A stretch of 64,000 bases of DNA from Pseudomonas wayambapalatensis (GCA_014268975.2 CP077096.1:3695501-3759500); one strand, 5' to 3'. Shown: positions 7,800-18,300, numbered from the stretch's first letter. The notes: generated from the letters alone by a model not told the origin. Translations and numbers: made by a program.

Positions 7800-9865
7800 G
7801 CGAAATGCCCCTGCACCGTCTCGCCGCCCGCGCGGGCCTTGCCCGCGACTGGATAGACGCGAACGATCGTCCCCAGCAGGTATCTGACGAGGCTCTGCGC
7901 CGGGTTCTGCAAGGGCTTGGTCATCCCGCCGAGGATGACGCTGCCATCGCGCGCAGCCTGGCCGCCCTGGAGCAGCTCGAGGACAGCGAGCACCTGCCGC
8001 CACTGCTCACCGCCGACCTTGGCCAGCCGCTGGCCCTGGCACGCTGGTTCAGCCCAAACAGCCCGGTACGTTGCACCCAGGAAGACGGCAGCGTGCACGC
8101 GCTGACCCTCGACCCACTGGCACAACTGCCCGGCGAACTGCCTATCGGCTACCACCGCCTGGAAATCGATGACCGACAGGTCACCATCGCCGTCGCGCCG
8201 CCGCGTTGCCACAGCCTGCAGGACGGCACCGAGCAACACCCTCCGCGTCGCTGGGGCTTGGCCGTGCAACTCTACAGCCTGCGCCGCCCAGGTGACGGTG
8301 GCTATGGCGATTGCCTGGCCCTGGAGCAACTGGCGCGCAGTGCGGCAGAGCGAGGCGCCGATGCGCTGGCGATCAGCCCGATCCATGCGCTGTCGATGCA
8401 CGACCAACAGCACTTCAGCCCCTACTCACCATCCAGCCGCCTGTTGCTCAACACCCTCTACGCCAGCCCCTCGGCACTGCTCGGCGAGCGCGAGGTGCGC
8501 ACGGCGGCCAAAGCTGCGGGCCTGACCCAGAGCCTCGAAGACCTGGAGCAGACGTCGCTGGTCGACTGGCCGCGCGCGGCCGATGTGCGGCACAAGCTGC
8601 TCAAGGCGCTGTATGCAGATTTCAGCCAGAGGGAACACCCCCTGCGCCCGGACTTCGACAGCTTTCGCCAGTCCGCTGGCCAAGCCCTGGAGCACCATTG
8701 CCATTTCGAAGTGCTGCAGGCCGAAGCCGTGGAGCAAGGCCTGGGCGCCGACTGGCGCGCATGGCCGGACGCCTGGCGCAGCCCCGAGGAGCCGGAAGTG
8801 CAGGCCATGGCTGCGGCCTACCCGGCGCTGGTGGAGTTTCATGCCTTCTGCCAATGGCTCACCGAGCGCAGCCTGCAACGCGCCCAGGATGCCGCGCGCA
8901 GCAACGGCATGGGCATCGGCTTGATCGCTGACCTGGCGGTGGGTGCCGACGGTGCCGGCAGCCAGGCCTGGAGCCGCCAGGACGAACTGCTGGCCGACCT
9001 CAAGGTCGGCGCGCCGCCCGACATTCTCAATCGTTCGGGCCAGGACTGGGGCATCTGCGCCTTCTCGCCCGACGGCCTCAAGCGCAACGGCTACCGTGCC
9101 TTCATCGAAATGCTGCGAGCCAATCTCGCCCACGCCGGCGGCCTGCGCATCGACCACGTGATGGGGCTGCGCCGCCTGTGGCTGATCCCGCGCGGCGCCA
9201 AGCCGAGCGAGGGGGCGTATCTGAACTACCCCGTCGAAGACCTGCTGCGCCTGCTGGCGCTCGAATCGACACGCCATCAGGCGGTGATCCTCGGCGAAGA
9301 CCTCGGCACCGTACCGCCCGGGCTGCGTGAGCAACTGGCGGACAAGGGCGTGCTGGGCATGCGCGTGCTGCCGTTCGAGCAGACCTCGCCCGGCCACTTC
9401 AAGGCGATCCTCGACTGGCCCGATACCGCCCTGGCCACCACCGGCACCCACGACCTCGCCCCGTTGGCCGGCTGGCTGCGAGCACGGGACATCGACTGGA
9501 ACCACCGCCTGCAACTGATCGACGCCGCCACCGAACTGCACTGGCGGCATGAGCGCGAGCAGGAGATTCACGGCCTGCGCCGCAGCCTGGAAGCGAACTA
9601 TGGCCCTTTGAAGGATAACGACGCCTTGATCGACACCGCCATCCGTTATGTCGGCCACACCCGCGCACCGCTCGTGCTGGTCCCACTCGAAGACCTGCTT
9701 GGCAGCGACGAACAACCCAACCTGCCCGGCACCACCGACGGCCACCCCAACTGGCGTCGACGCTTCGCCCTGCCCGTCAGCGAACTGCTCGACGACGAGG
9801 ATGCCGCACGTCGCCTGGAACTGCTGGCGCAGGCCCGCGAACAAGCCTGGGAGCGCGACCGATGA
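7796..9865 (+). CDS. malQ: 4-alpha-glucanotransferase (amylomaltase)
   Basis: This is a GH77 disproportionating enzyme that moves maltosyl and longer units between alpha-1,4-glucans. It has 689 residues. A long N-terminal extension (about 1-145) precedes the catalytic barrel that starts near RRWGLAVQLYSLRRPGDGGYG. Catalytic motifs are GLRIDHVMGLRRLWLIPRG (nucleophile Asp453), ILGEDLGTVPPGLRE (Glu501) and TTGTHDLAPLAGWL (Asp553). It overlaps treZ and treY by 4 bases on each side, so treZ-malQ-treY behave as one translationally coupled unit. It probably supplies chains of the right length to TreY. Confidence 0.96.
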   Translation: MSEMPLHRLAARAGLARDWIDANDRPQQVSDEALRRVLQGLGHPAEDDAAIARSLAALEQLEDSEHLPPLLTADLGQPLALARWFSPNSPVRCTQEDGSVHALTLDPLAQLPGELPIGYHRLEIDDRQVTIAVAPPRCHSLQDGTEQHPPRRWGLAVQLYSLRRPGDGGYGDCLALEQLARSAAERGADALAISPIHALSMHDQQHFSPYSPSSRLLLNTLYASPSALLGEREVRTAAKAAGLTQSLEDLEQTSLVDWPRAADVRHKLLKALYADFSQREHPLRPDFDSFRQSAGQALEHHCHFEVLQAEAVEQGLGADWRAWPDAWRSPEEPEVQAMAAAYPALVEFHAFCQWLTERSLQRAQDAARSNGMGIGLIADLAVGADGAGSQAWSRQDELLADLKVGAPPDILNRSGQDWGICAFSPDGLKRNGYRAFIEMLRANLAHAGGLRIDHVMGLRRLWLIPRGAKPSEGAYLNYPVEDLLRLLALESTRHQAVILGEDLGTVPPGLREQLADKGVLGMRVLPFEQTSPGHFKAILDWPDTALATTGTHDLAPLAGWLRARDIDWNHRLQLIDAATELHWRHEREQEIHGLRRSLEANYGPLKDNDALIDTAIRYVGHTRAPLVLVPLEDLLGSDEQPNLPGTTDGHPNWRRRFALPVSELLDDEDAARRLELLAQAREQAWERDR

Positions 9866-12636
9866 AGCCCTTGACCGCCACCCAGCGCCTGCAATTTCAC
9901 AGCGACTTCACCCTCGACGATGCCGTGCCACTGGTGCCCTACTTCGCCCGGCTGGGCATCAGCCACCTGTACGCCTCGCCCATACTCAAGGCCCGCGCCG
10001 GCTCCCGACACGGCTACGACGTGGTCGATCCGACCCAGGTCAATCCCGAGCTGGGCGGCGAAGCGGCGCTGCAGCGACTGGTGGCCGCGCTGCGCCAGCA
10101 CGGCATGGGGCTGATCCTCGACACCGTGTCCAATCACATGGCCGTGGGCGGTGCCGACAACCCCTGGTGGCAGAGCCTCCTGGCCTGGGGGCGGCGCAGC
10201 CCCTACGCCGAATTCTTCGATATCCAGTGGCACTCCAGCGACCCGCTGCTGGCTGGCCAGTTGCTGCTGCCGTTCCTGGGCAACGACTATGGCATCGCCC
10301 TGCAGAATGGCGAGATTCCGCTGACCTTCGACGCTGAGCACGGGGTGCTGCAGATCGAGCACTACGAGCACCGTTTCCCGATCTGTCCGCTGGATTACGG
10401 ACGGATCCTCAGCCAGAGCGATGCCCCCTCGCTGCAGGCGCTGGGCACGCGCTTCGGCGCCTTGGGCGACTCCACCGACCCACTGGCCGAGAGCCTGCCA
10501 TTGCACGCGGAACTGGCCCACCTGGTACGCGAGGGCGCTCACCTGGAGCAGGCCCTGGCCGCCTTCGACAGCCACAGCGAAGCGGGCTTCAAGCGCCTGC
10601 ACCTGCTGCTCGAGCGCCAGACCTATCGCCTGGCCAGTTGGCGCACCGCCGCCGACGACATCAACTGGCGACGTTTCTTCGACATCAACGAACTCGGCGG
10701 CCTGCGTGTGGAGCGAGCGACGGTGTTCGAAGCGACCCACGCCAAGCTGTTCGAGCTGATCGCTCGCGGCCTGGTCGATGGCCTGCGCATCGACCATATC
10801 GACGGCCTGGCCGACCCTCGCCGCTACTGCCGCAACCTGCGCCGCCGTGTCGATCACTTGCTGGTCCTGCGTCCACCAGAAGCGGCACTCGAGCATTTCC
10901 CGATCTACGTGGAAAAGATCCTCGGTGCCGACGAGCACCTGCACCAGGACTGGCTCACCGACGGCACCACCGGCTACGAGTTCATGAACCAGGTCTCGCT
11001 GCTTCAGCACGACCCGTCCGGCGAAGTGCCGTTGACCGACCTCTGGCGCAACGTCAGCGAGCGCCCCGAGTTCGACGAGGAAGTGCGCATCGCAAGACGT
11101 CTCGTACTCAATGCCAGCCTGGCCGGTGACTGCGAGTCGGTGGCCCAGGCGCTGTTGCAGGTCGCCCGCGACGATCTGATGACCCGCGACCTCACCCTCG
11201 GCGCAATCCGCCGTGCCCTGCAGGCGCTGGTCGAGCACTACCCGGTGTACCGCACCTACATCAATGCCTGTGGCCGTCCCCAGCAGGATGAGGCGTTCTT
11301 CCAGCGCGCCCTGGAAGGTGCCCGGCAGTCGCTCGGCGAAGCCGACTGGCCATTGCTCGAACACTTCGAGCGCTGGCTCGGCGGACAGCCCTGGCGTCAG
11401 TTGCCTGTCGGCCGTGCCCGCAAGCACCTGCGCCATGCGTGCGTGCGCTTCCAGCAACTGACCGCACCCAGCGCCGCCAAGGCGGTCGAGGACACCGCGT
11501 TCTACCGCAGCGCCCGCCTGCTCTCGCGCAACGACGTGGGCTTCGAGGCCGAGCGGTTCAGCACCCCACCTGCGCAGTTCCACAACGAAGCGCAGCGCCG
11601 CCTGCGCGACTTCCCGGATAACCTGCTGGCCACTGCCACCCACGATCACAAGCGCGGCGAAGACTGTCGCGCGCGCCTGGCGGTGCTCAGTGAACACAGC
11701 CAGTGGCTCGCCAGCCGCGTCGAGCACTGGCGCGAACTGGCCGAGCCGCTGCGTGAAACCCTCGAAGACGGCCTGGCACCCAGCCCCGGCGATGAGTTGC
11801 TGCTGTTCCAGACCCTGCTCGCCAGTTGGCCGCTGGAGCTAAGCCGTGATGACCCGCAGGGCCTGGAGCGCTTTGCCGAACGTGTACGCCAGTGGCAGCA
11901 GAAAGCCCTGCGCGAAGCCAAGCTGCGCAGCAGCTGGGCCGCCCTCAACGAGCGCTACGAACAGGCCTGCGCCCGCTACCTCGATGGCCTCTTGCTCGAC
12001 AGCGAAAACCAGCAACTGCGCCACTCGCTCGCCGACGCCGCCGCGCGCATCGCCTGCCCCGGTGCGCTCAATGGCCTGGTCCAGTGCCTGCTGCGCATGA
12101 CCACGCCGGGTGTTCCCGACCTGTACCAGGGCAACGAATACTGGGACTTGAGCCTGGTCGACCCGGACAACCGCCGCCCAGTGGACTACCCGGCAAGACG
12201 CGCCAGCCTCGACGACAGCCTGCCCGAGGCCGAGCTGCTCGAACACTGGCGCGACGGACGCATCAAGCAGGCCTTGATCGCCCGCGTGCTGGACCTGCGC
12301 CAAGCGCATCCCGAGCTGTTCCTGCGCGGTGCCTACCTGCCGCTCAACGCCCAGGGTCGCCACGCCGACAAGGTGCTGGCCTTCGCCCGCCTCGGTGAGG
12401 GCGAGCGTGCCATCGTCATCGTGCCACGGCTGGCCAGCAGCTTGCTGGACGCGGCCCCGATCCCCCTGATCCCAGCACAGAACTGGGACGATACCCGGCT
12501 GATCTTGCCGTTTGCCTTGTCGCCTGCCACTTGCACGGGACTTTTCGCACACACCGCTGTCAGCCCTTCTAGGGAGCTGATGCTGAGCAATGTGCTGTCG
12601 GAATTTCCGCTCAACCTGTTGATTGAACATGCATGA
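9862..12636 (+). CDS. treY: Maltooligosyl trehalose synthase
   Basis: This enzyme turns the reducing-end alpha-1,4 bond of a maltooligosaccharide into an alpha,alpha-1,1 bond, the first step of the TreY/TreZ path. It has 924 residues, at the long end for the family. The family N-terminus ATQRLQFHSDFTLDDAVPLV and HLYASPILKARAGSRHGYDV are present. GH13 motifs are LDTVSNHMAVGG, GLRIDHIDGLADPRRY (nucleophile Asp311), YVEKILGADEHLHQDW (acid Glu351) and ATATHDHKRGED. VPDLYQGNEYWDLSLVDPDN near the C-terminus is also characteristic. The start overlaps malQ by 4 bases. Confidence 0.96.
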   Translation: MKPLTATQRLQFHSDFTLDDAVPLVPYFARLGISHLYASPILKARAGSRHGYDVVDPTQVNPELGGEAALQRLVAALRQHGMGLILDTVSNHMAVGGADNPWWQSLLAWGRRSPYAEFFDIQWHSSDPLLAGQLLLPFLGNDYGIALQNGEIPLTFDAEHGVLQIEHYEHRFPICPLDYGRILSQSDAPSLQALGTRFGALGDSTDPLAESLPLHAELAHLVREGAHLEQALAAFDSHSEAGFKRLHLLLERQTYRLASWRTAADDINWRRFFDINELGGLRVERATVFEATHAKLFELIARGLVDGLRIDHIDGLADPRRYCRNLRRRVDHLLVLRPPEAALEHFPIYVEKILGADEHLHQDWLTDGTTGYEFMNQVSLLQHDPSGEVPLTDLWRNVSERPEFDEEVRIARRLVLNASLAGDCESVAQALLQVARDDLMTRDLTLGAIRRALQALVEHYPVYRTYINACGRPQQDEAFFQRALEGARQSLGEADWPLLEHFERWLGGQPWRQLPVGRARKHLRHACVRFQQLTAPSAAKAVEDTAFYRSARLLSRNDVGFEAERFSTPPAQFHNEAQRRLRDFPDNLLATATHDHKRGEDCRARLAVLSEHSQWLASRVEHWRELAEPLRETLEDGLAPSPGDELLLFQTLLASWPLELSRDDPQGLERFAERVRQWQQKALREAKLRSSWAALNERYEQACARYLDGLLLDSENQQLRHSLADAAARIACPGALNGLVQCLLRMTTPGVPDLYQGNEYWDLSLVDPDNRRPVDYPARRASLDDSLPEAELLEHWRDGRIKQALIARVLDLRQAHPELFLRGAYLPLNAQGRHADKVLAFARLGEGERAIVIVPRLASSLLDAAPIPLIPAQNWDDTRLILPFALSPATCTGLFAHTAVSPSRELMLSNVLSEFPLNLLIEHA

Positions 12637-12653
12637 ACTTCAGGAGCGTCGAA

Positions 12654-12917
12654 ATGAGTGTCGATGAAAAGCGTATCCGCGAATTCGCCTACCAGATCTG
12701 GGAGTCGGAGGGTAAACCGGTAGGCCAGGAAGAGCGCCACTGGGAGATGGCCCACAAGCTGGCCGAAGCCGAGGCCCTGGCGCCCAAGGCCGCACCACGC
12801 AAGAAGGCCCCGGCCAAGCCCAAGGCACCTGCCGAACCCAAGGCCGCCGCGCTGCCGGCGGGCAAGCCTGTGGCCGAGAAGAAACCACGGGCGCCACGCA
12901 AGCCCGCCGCCGGCTGA
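12654..12917 (+). CDS. DUF2934 protein with Lys/Ala/Pro-rich tail
   Basis: This encodes 87 residues. The ATG at 12654 was chosen because AGGAG lies 8 bases upstream; an ATG at 12633 overlapping treY is in frame but lacks a site. The N-terminus VDEKRIREFAYQIWESEGKP followed by HWEMAHKL matches the short DUF2934 helical domain (Ile-Arg-x-x-Ala-Tyr-x-x-Trp-Glu-x-Glu-Gly). The second half is a basic, low-complexity tail of APKAAPRKK/PAKPKAPAEPK type, like histone-H1-like tails. It sits directly behind treY and is probably co-transcribed. Function unknown; DNA or polyanion binding is a guess from charge. Confidence 0.8.
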   Translation: MSVDEKRIREFAYQIWESEGKPVGQEERHWEMAHKLAEAEALAPKAAPRKKAPAKPKAPAEPKAAALPAGKPVAEKKPRAPRKPAAG

Positions 12918-12990
12918 TATCCGCCTGCAGCTCAACCCATGACCTGTGGGAGCGGCTGTCTTGTTAAACATCCAAAGGCCAGCCCCTCCC

Positions 12991-13076
12991 TGTGGGAGCG
13001 GGCTTGCCGGCGAACACGGGCGTAGCCCGTGCCAGGCAGCGCAGTGTCTTTTTCGCGGGCCAGCCCGCTCCCACAG
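12991..13076. repeat. REPIN between DUF2934 gene and glgX
   Basis: Left arm TGTGGGAGCGGGCTTGCCGG and right arm GCGGGCCAGCCCGCTCCCACA are inverted, with a nested hairpin ACGGGCGTAGCCCGT between them. A further single degenerate REP half lies at about 12943-12960. The element directly precedes the glgX start, so glgX may be expressed separately from treY. Confidence 0.8.
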
Positions 13077-13118
13077 CGCACTGCCGAATTGAATTCACCT
13101 GGCCCGACGAGGACTGCC

Positions 13119-15272
13119 ATGAACCCACGCACGCCGAAGAAAACCCGTTCCGTCGCGCCCACCCGGATTCGCGAGGGCCTGCCCTTCCCGCTCGGCGCCA
13201 CCTGGGACGGACTGGGCGTCAATTTCGCGCTGTTCTCCGCCAACGCCACCAAGGTCGAGCTGTGCATCTTCGACGCGACCGGCGAAAACGAGCTCGAGCG
13301 CATCGAGCTGCCCGAATACACCGACGAGATCTACCACGGTTACCTGCCCGACGCGCATCCGGGGCTGGTCTATGGTTATCGCGTGCACGGCCCCTACGAG
13401 CCCCAGAACGGTCACCGCTTCAACGCCAACAAACTGCTGATCGACCCCTACGCCAAGCAACTGGTGGGCGAGCTGAAATGGTCCGAGGCGCTGTTCGGCT
13501 ACACCCTGGGGCACCCCGACGACGACCTGTCGTTCGATGAACGCGACAGCGCCCCCTTCGTGCCCAAGTGCAAGGTCGTCGACCCGGCCTTCACCTGGGG
13601 TCGCGACCAGCGGGTGCAGATTCCCTGGGAGCAGACCGTCATCTACGAAGCCCACGCCCGTGGCATCAGCATGCGCCATCCGGCAGTGCCCGAGCATCTG
13701 CGCGGCACTTTCGCGGGGCTTGCCAACGACGCGCTGCTGGCCCACATCAAGGACCTGGGCGTTTCCAGCATCGAGCTACTGCCCGTGCACGCCTTCGTCA
13801 ACGACCAGCACCTGCTGGACAAGGGCCTGAACAACTACTGGGGCTACAACACCCTGGCCTTCTTCGCCCCCCATCCCAAGTACCTGGCCAGTGGCAAGAT
13901 CGCCGAGTTCAAGGAGATGGTCGCGCACGTCCACGAGAAGGGCCTGGAAGTGATCCTCGATGTGGTCTACAACCACACCGCCGAGGGCAACGAGCGTGGC
14001 CCGACCCTGTCCATGCGCGGTATCGACAACGCCTCCTACTACCGCCTGATGCCTGACGACAAACGCTTCTACATCAACGATTCGGGCACCGGCAATACCC
14101 TCGACCTGAGCCACCCCTGCGTACTGCAACTGGTCACCGACTCACTGCGCTATTGGGCAGGCGAGATGCATGTGGACGGTTTCCGCTTCGACCTGGCGAC
14201 CATCCTGGGCCGCTATCACGACGGCTACAGCGAACGTCACAGCTTCCTCGTCGCCTGCCGCCAGGACCCGCTGCTGCGCAGCGTCAAGCTGATCGCCGAG
14301 CCCTGGGACTGCGGCCCCGGCGGCTACCAGGTGGGCAACTTCGCCCCCGGCTGGGCGGAATGGAATGACCGCTTCCGCGATACGGCTCGCGCCTTCTGGA
14401 AAGGTGACGAGGGCCAACTGGCCGATTTTGCCGCGCGCCTGACAGGCTCCGGCGACATGTTCAACAACCGCGGCCGGCGCCCTTACGCCTCGGTCAATTT
14501 CATCACCGCCCACGATGGTTTCACCCTGCGCGACCTGGTCTCGTACAACGAGAAGCACAACGAGGACAACGACGAGAACAACCAGGACGGCACCAGCAAC
14601 AACCTGTCCTGGAACTGCGGCGTCGAAGGCCCCACCGACGACCCGCAGATCAATGCCTTGCGCATGCGCCAGATGCGCAATTTCTTCGCCACGCTGCTGC
14701 TGTCCCAAGGCACGCCGATGATCGTCGCGGGTGATGAATTCAGCCGCACCCAGCATGGCAACAACAACGCCTACTGCCAGGACAGCGAGATCGGCTGGGT
14801 CAACTGGGACCTGGACAAGGACGGCACGCAACTGCTGGCCTTCGTCAAGCGTCTGACCCGGCTCAGGCTGCAGTACCCGGTGCTGCGCCGTACGAGCTTC
14901 CTGGTCGGCGACTACAACGAGGCGATCGGAGTCAAGGACGTCACCTGGCTCGCTCCCGACGGCAGCGAGATGAGTGTGGAGCAGTGGGAAGACCCGCACG
15001 GGCGCTGCCTGGGCATGCTGATCGACGGCCGCGCGCAAGTCAGCGGCATTGCCCGGCCAGGAGCGGAAGCGACGGTGCTGCTGATCGTCAATGCGCACCA
15101 TGACGTGGTGCCGTTCAAGCTGCCGAGCGTACCTGAAGGCGAACACTGGAGTTGCCTGGTCGATACCGATCGGCCGCAGTTGCGCAAGGCACAGCACCTG
15201 GCGTTCGAGAGCCTGTTCGAGGTACAGGGCCGCTCGGTGCTGTTGCTGGTGTTGCAGCGCGAAGAAGAATGA
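13119..15272 (+). CDS. glgX: Glycogen debranching enzyme
   Basis: This is a GH13 isoamylase-type enzyme that cleaves alpha-1,6 branches of glycogen. It has 717 residues from the ATG at 13119, which has GAGGA upstream; the frame stays open to 13029 but that part reads through the REPIN. The N-terminal CBM48 domain begins FPLGATWDGLGVNFALFSAN. Barrel motifs are LDVVYNHTAEGNERGP, VDGFRFDLATILGR (nucleophile Asp358), LIAEPWDCGPGGYQVG (acid Glu394) and NFITAHDGFTLRDLVSYNEK. The conserved HNEDNDENNQDG loop follows. It acts with GlgB and MalQ in remodelling the polymer used by TreY. Confidence 0.96.
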   Translation: MNPRTPKKTRSVAPTRIREGLPFPLGATWDGLGVNFALFSANATKVELCIFDATGENELERIELPEYTDEIYHGYLPDAHPGLVYGYRVHGPYEPQNGHRFNANKLLIDPYAKQLVGELKWSEALFGYTLGHPDDDLSFDERDSAPFVPKCKVVDPAFTWGRDQRVQIPWEQTVIYEAHARGISMRHPAVPEHLRGTFAGLANDALLAHIKDLGVSSIELLPVHAFVNDQHLLDKGLNNYWGYNTLAFFAPHPKYLASGKIAEFKEMVAHVHEKGLEVILDVVYNHTAEGNERGPTLSMRGIDNASYYRLMPDDKRFYINDSGTGNTLDLSHPCVLQLVTDSLRYWAGEMHVDGFRFDLATILGRYHDGYSERHSFLVACRQDPLLRSVKLIAEPWDCGPGGYQVGNFAPGWAEWNDRFRDTARAFWKGDEGQLADFAARLTGSGDMFNNRGRRPYASVNFITAHDGFTLRDLVSYNEKHNEDNDENNQDGTSNNLSWNCGVEGPTDDPQINALRMRQMRNFFATLLLSQGTPMIVAGDEFSRTQHGNNNAYCQDSEIGWVNWDLDKDGTQLLAFVKRLTRLRLQYPVLRRTSFLVGDYNEAIGVKDVTWLAPDGSEMSVEQWEDPHGRCLGMLIDGRAQVSGIARPGAEATVLLIVNAHHDVVPFKLPSVPEGEHWSCLVDTDRPQLRKAQHLAFESLFEVQGRSVLLLVLQREEE

Positions 15273-15308
15273 CCAGCCAGCGATACCCGCCCCCGCCCGC
15301 GTGACCAT

Positions 15309-15339
15309 TGCCGATGGGCTGCCCGGCAGCCCATCGGCA
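15309..15339. terminator. Hairpin between convergent glgX and tcB
   Basis: A perfect 14-bp stem (GCCGATGGGCTGC and its complement, plus a closing T-A pair) encloses a CCG loop. It lies 36 bases after the glgX stop and 39 bases before the tcB stop. There is no U-run on either side, so it may be a bidirectional or factor-assisted terminator. Confidence 0.55.
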
Positions 15340-15377
15340 CGTTGCTCGAGCCACATCGATGGCCCGAGGCCGGCGCC

Positions 15378-18300
15378 TCAATGCAAAGTACTGCGCGCCC
15401 TGAGCCGTGCCCGCTCGATGACCTCCTGCCAGGTATCGTTTTCGTCTTCCGATACCTTGAACCAGGGGTATACCTGCACGCGCTGCTCGTAGTTCGCCCA
15501 CTCGCCTTCGACATCCTCGCCATTGGCGCGCACGATCCTGCATTGGCGGCCCAACGCATCGTAAAAATGCGTGTCGGCATAGATGCCTTCACGCGCACTG
15601 TCGTCGCTGACCCAGCGCCAGTCGTCGAGGTAGAACGGCAACCACATTCGAACCGCCTGCCCTTTGTTGTCGAACTCGGTCTTGCCGGTGACCGCCCAGC
15701 GCACCTCGGTGTGAGCCGACACCGCGTGCCCATCCTGATCCTGGGCAAGGCCTCCCTCCTCGGTACGCACGAACGCCTCGCCGCCCGGATTGAGGATGGC
15801 GACCTGCAACAACTGCGAGCCGCCTGTCAGCGACACCTGCACGCGCACCTGTTGCTCGGGGTCGTTGTCATAACGGTCGGGCTGTATCTGGATCACATGG
15901 GGTGGCGTGCGCCCGGCCATGAACAGCTCGCCAGACACCTCTATGCCATCCCGACGCAAACGCTGCGCATCCCGCTGCCAGGCCAATGCACCGCAACGGC
16001 GGGTGCCCACGACACGACCATCGGCCTGCAGCGCCAAGGGCATCCAGCTGTCGACCACGGTGGTGAATGCCATGGCCACCGGCACCCCTTTGCTCTCGTT
16101 GAGGGCCACGGCCTGCTCGACCGTGCGAGGGGGCGTGAAGGCAGCATCGGGGGAGAAGCCGCTCATGACGGCTTCATCGCTGCCTGCCGGGGTTTCAGTA
16201 CCATAGAAACGGGTATGCATCACCCGCCCCAGAGCATCGAGGCTGCTGGTGTGGGTGTTGTCATTGGCGTCCTTGATCTGCACTGGCTGCATGAAGCGCC
16301 AGTCATACACCTCGACAGTGGAGGTCAGACCGGCAGCATCGGTCACTTTGCACACGGCGATGTCATGGGCGCTGTACTGCAGTTGGCTGGGGCCAGTCAC
16401 CGTGCTTTCCTGGACGGTGTCGGGCATCCAGAAATGCTCGGCGCCACGATACTCCGAAATGCCGTGGTGGCCGCAGTACGCCTCTTCGACTGGCGGCGAC
16501 CACGGAATCGACGGCGCGCCTGTATCGGAGGGATCGTGCGGCTCGGCCAGTTCTTCGGCATCCTCCGGTCGGCTCATGGCGACATAGCCGCCACGCTTGA
16601 GCAGCTCGGTCAGGGATTCGGCCTGCACCCGGGTGTCCAGCAAGTGCTGGACGTCTACCAACCATGCCTGGAGCTGGACTGGGTGGGTTGGATCACCACC
16701 GCGCATCGCAAGGTTGGCCAGCACGACTCGCCAGAACAGGCTGTCAGCACCGGTCACGGCCAGTCCGTCCGCCACTGCCCCATGCAGGCGCTGCAGATCC
16801 GCACTGCCTTGCGCCTGGCCGGCGAACCATGCCACCACCGCTGGCAGGGCCGCATCGGCCACACGGCTCTGCTTGCGCAACGCCGCCTGCAAGCCCTCCG
16901 GCAACACCGCAGCGTCGGCCTGGTACAGCCGCTCGCGCAAGGCATCCACCGAAATCACGGTCTTGAGCGCTGCGCGCAGAATCCCGAGCGCCTGCTCGTC
17001 CCGGGGCGAGCACTGCAGATAAGCCATCAGCAGTGAGTACGAGGTCGCAACCGCCGTCACGTGCGGCAGGCGATCGCGCACCCGGCGCAGCACAGCCGGG
17101 TCGGCATTCGGGTTGGCCAGCGCCTGCTCCACCAGATTGCCCAAGGTCTGCTCGAAGGTCGGCCGCAGGACATCCAGTGAAGCCTTGTCGAGCATCGCCG
17201 TGCGGGTATACGCCAGCAGTGCCTGACGCGAAGGGACCGTCGCGGCGCCTGAGCCATCGGCTTTCCGCCAGATCGCCTTCTCGTAGCCGACCAGCGTCGT
17301 CCTCTGCGGATCGGCCATCAGCAGTTCATCCACTGCCAGGTTCTCTACACTGAAACCGTCCATGGGCACGTCGCTGGCCGCCAGCTTGATCACATCCCGG
17401 CGCGTGCCATCCGCCAGACCGATGACAAAGTCATCGCCACGGACCAGATTGTGCACGCGGGAGCGGGTCAGATTGACCCAACAGTCGTACTGCTGCTCAT
17501 CGCAACTTGCCTCGATCAAGCCCGCCGGCAAGCTGTCGGGATAGATCTGCCGCTCACCCTCCTCCTTGACCAGGTCCGCCTCGCGCAACTGACGCGGATA
17601 GTTGACGACAGCGCTTTGCAGCACGTTGCCATACAAGTCCTGGGCGAGAACAAGCGTCTGGGCGACCACCGGGTCCTGCGGCACCCGTTCGCAGCTGAAT
17701 GCCAGCTGCTGGACCGGCGTCACCAGCGCACTCGGTCGCTGAGGATCGGCACTGGCCAAGGCCCGGATCTGCAGGCGCGAGCGCTCGAGGCTGTAGGGGT
17801 TGCCGGCACGCGGATGGCCGTCTTCCCCGTACACCTCACTGCGCATGACCTGGCCACGGACCGCGCGGTACAACCAGGCGCGCAGCGCCCCCGTTACCTC
17901 GAGCGCCTCCTCTACATCGTCACGCCATTGGGTGAAACGCGGTGGAGCCTGAGGGAATCGGGCATCCATGTCGACAAAGGCGTCGTCAGCCACCGCATCG
18001 AGCGCCTCCACCCCAGTGTAGAACCAGGTGCAGGTACGCGAGGGCGGCGACAGATGGGCGGCCATCGACCGGACCATGTCATGGGTGTCGGTCTGGATCA
18101 GGCGCCTGAACCCGGCAAATTCACGTTCGCGGCCATCCCACACGCCGCCGAGATAGGTAGTCTCGCGACCCATGCACAAACCGGTAATTTCATTGATCGT
18201 CGTGATCCGGCTCACGGTATGGACCGGGAACGGCAAGTAGCTGACCGGCGTCTGGCCGCGGGCCAGTTGCTCGGCCTTTTCGTCGAGCCAGGCCTGGGCC

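Noticed and set aside
9646..11727. A 693-codon open frame on the minus strand across malQ and treY
   Set aside because: It is antisense to two clearly identified overlapping enzymes and has no family motifs. Long open antisense frames are expected from third-position GC bias here.
13029..13118. Upstream in-frame extension of glgX
   Set aside because: The extra 30 codons read through a REPIN; the ATG at 13119 has a ribosome site and fits the family N-terminus.
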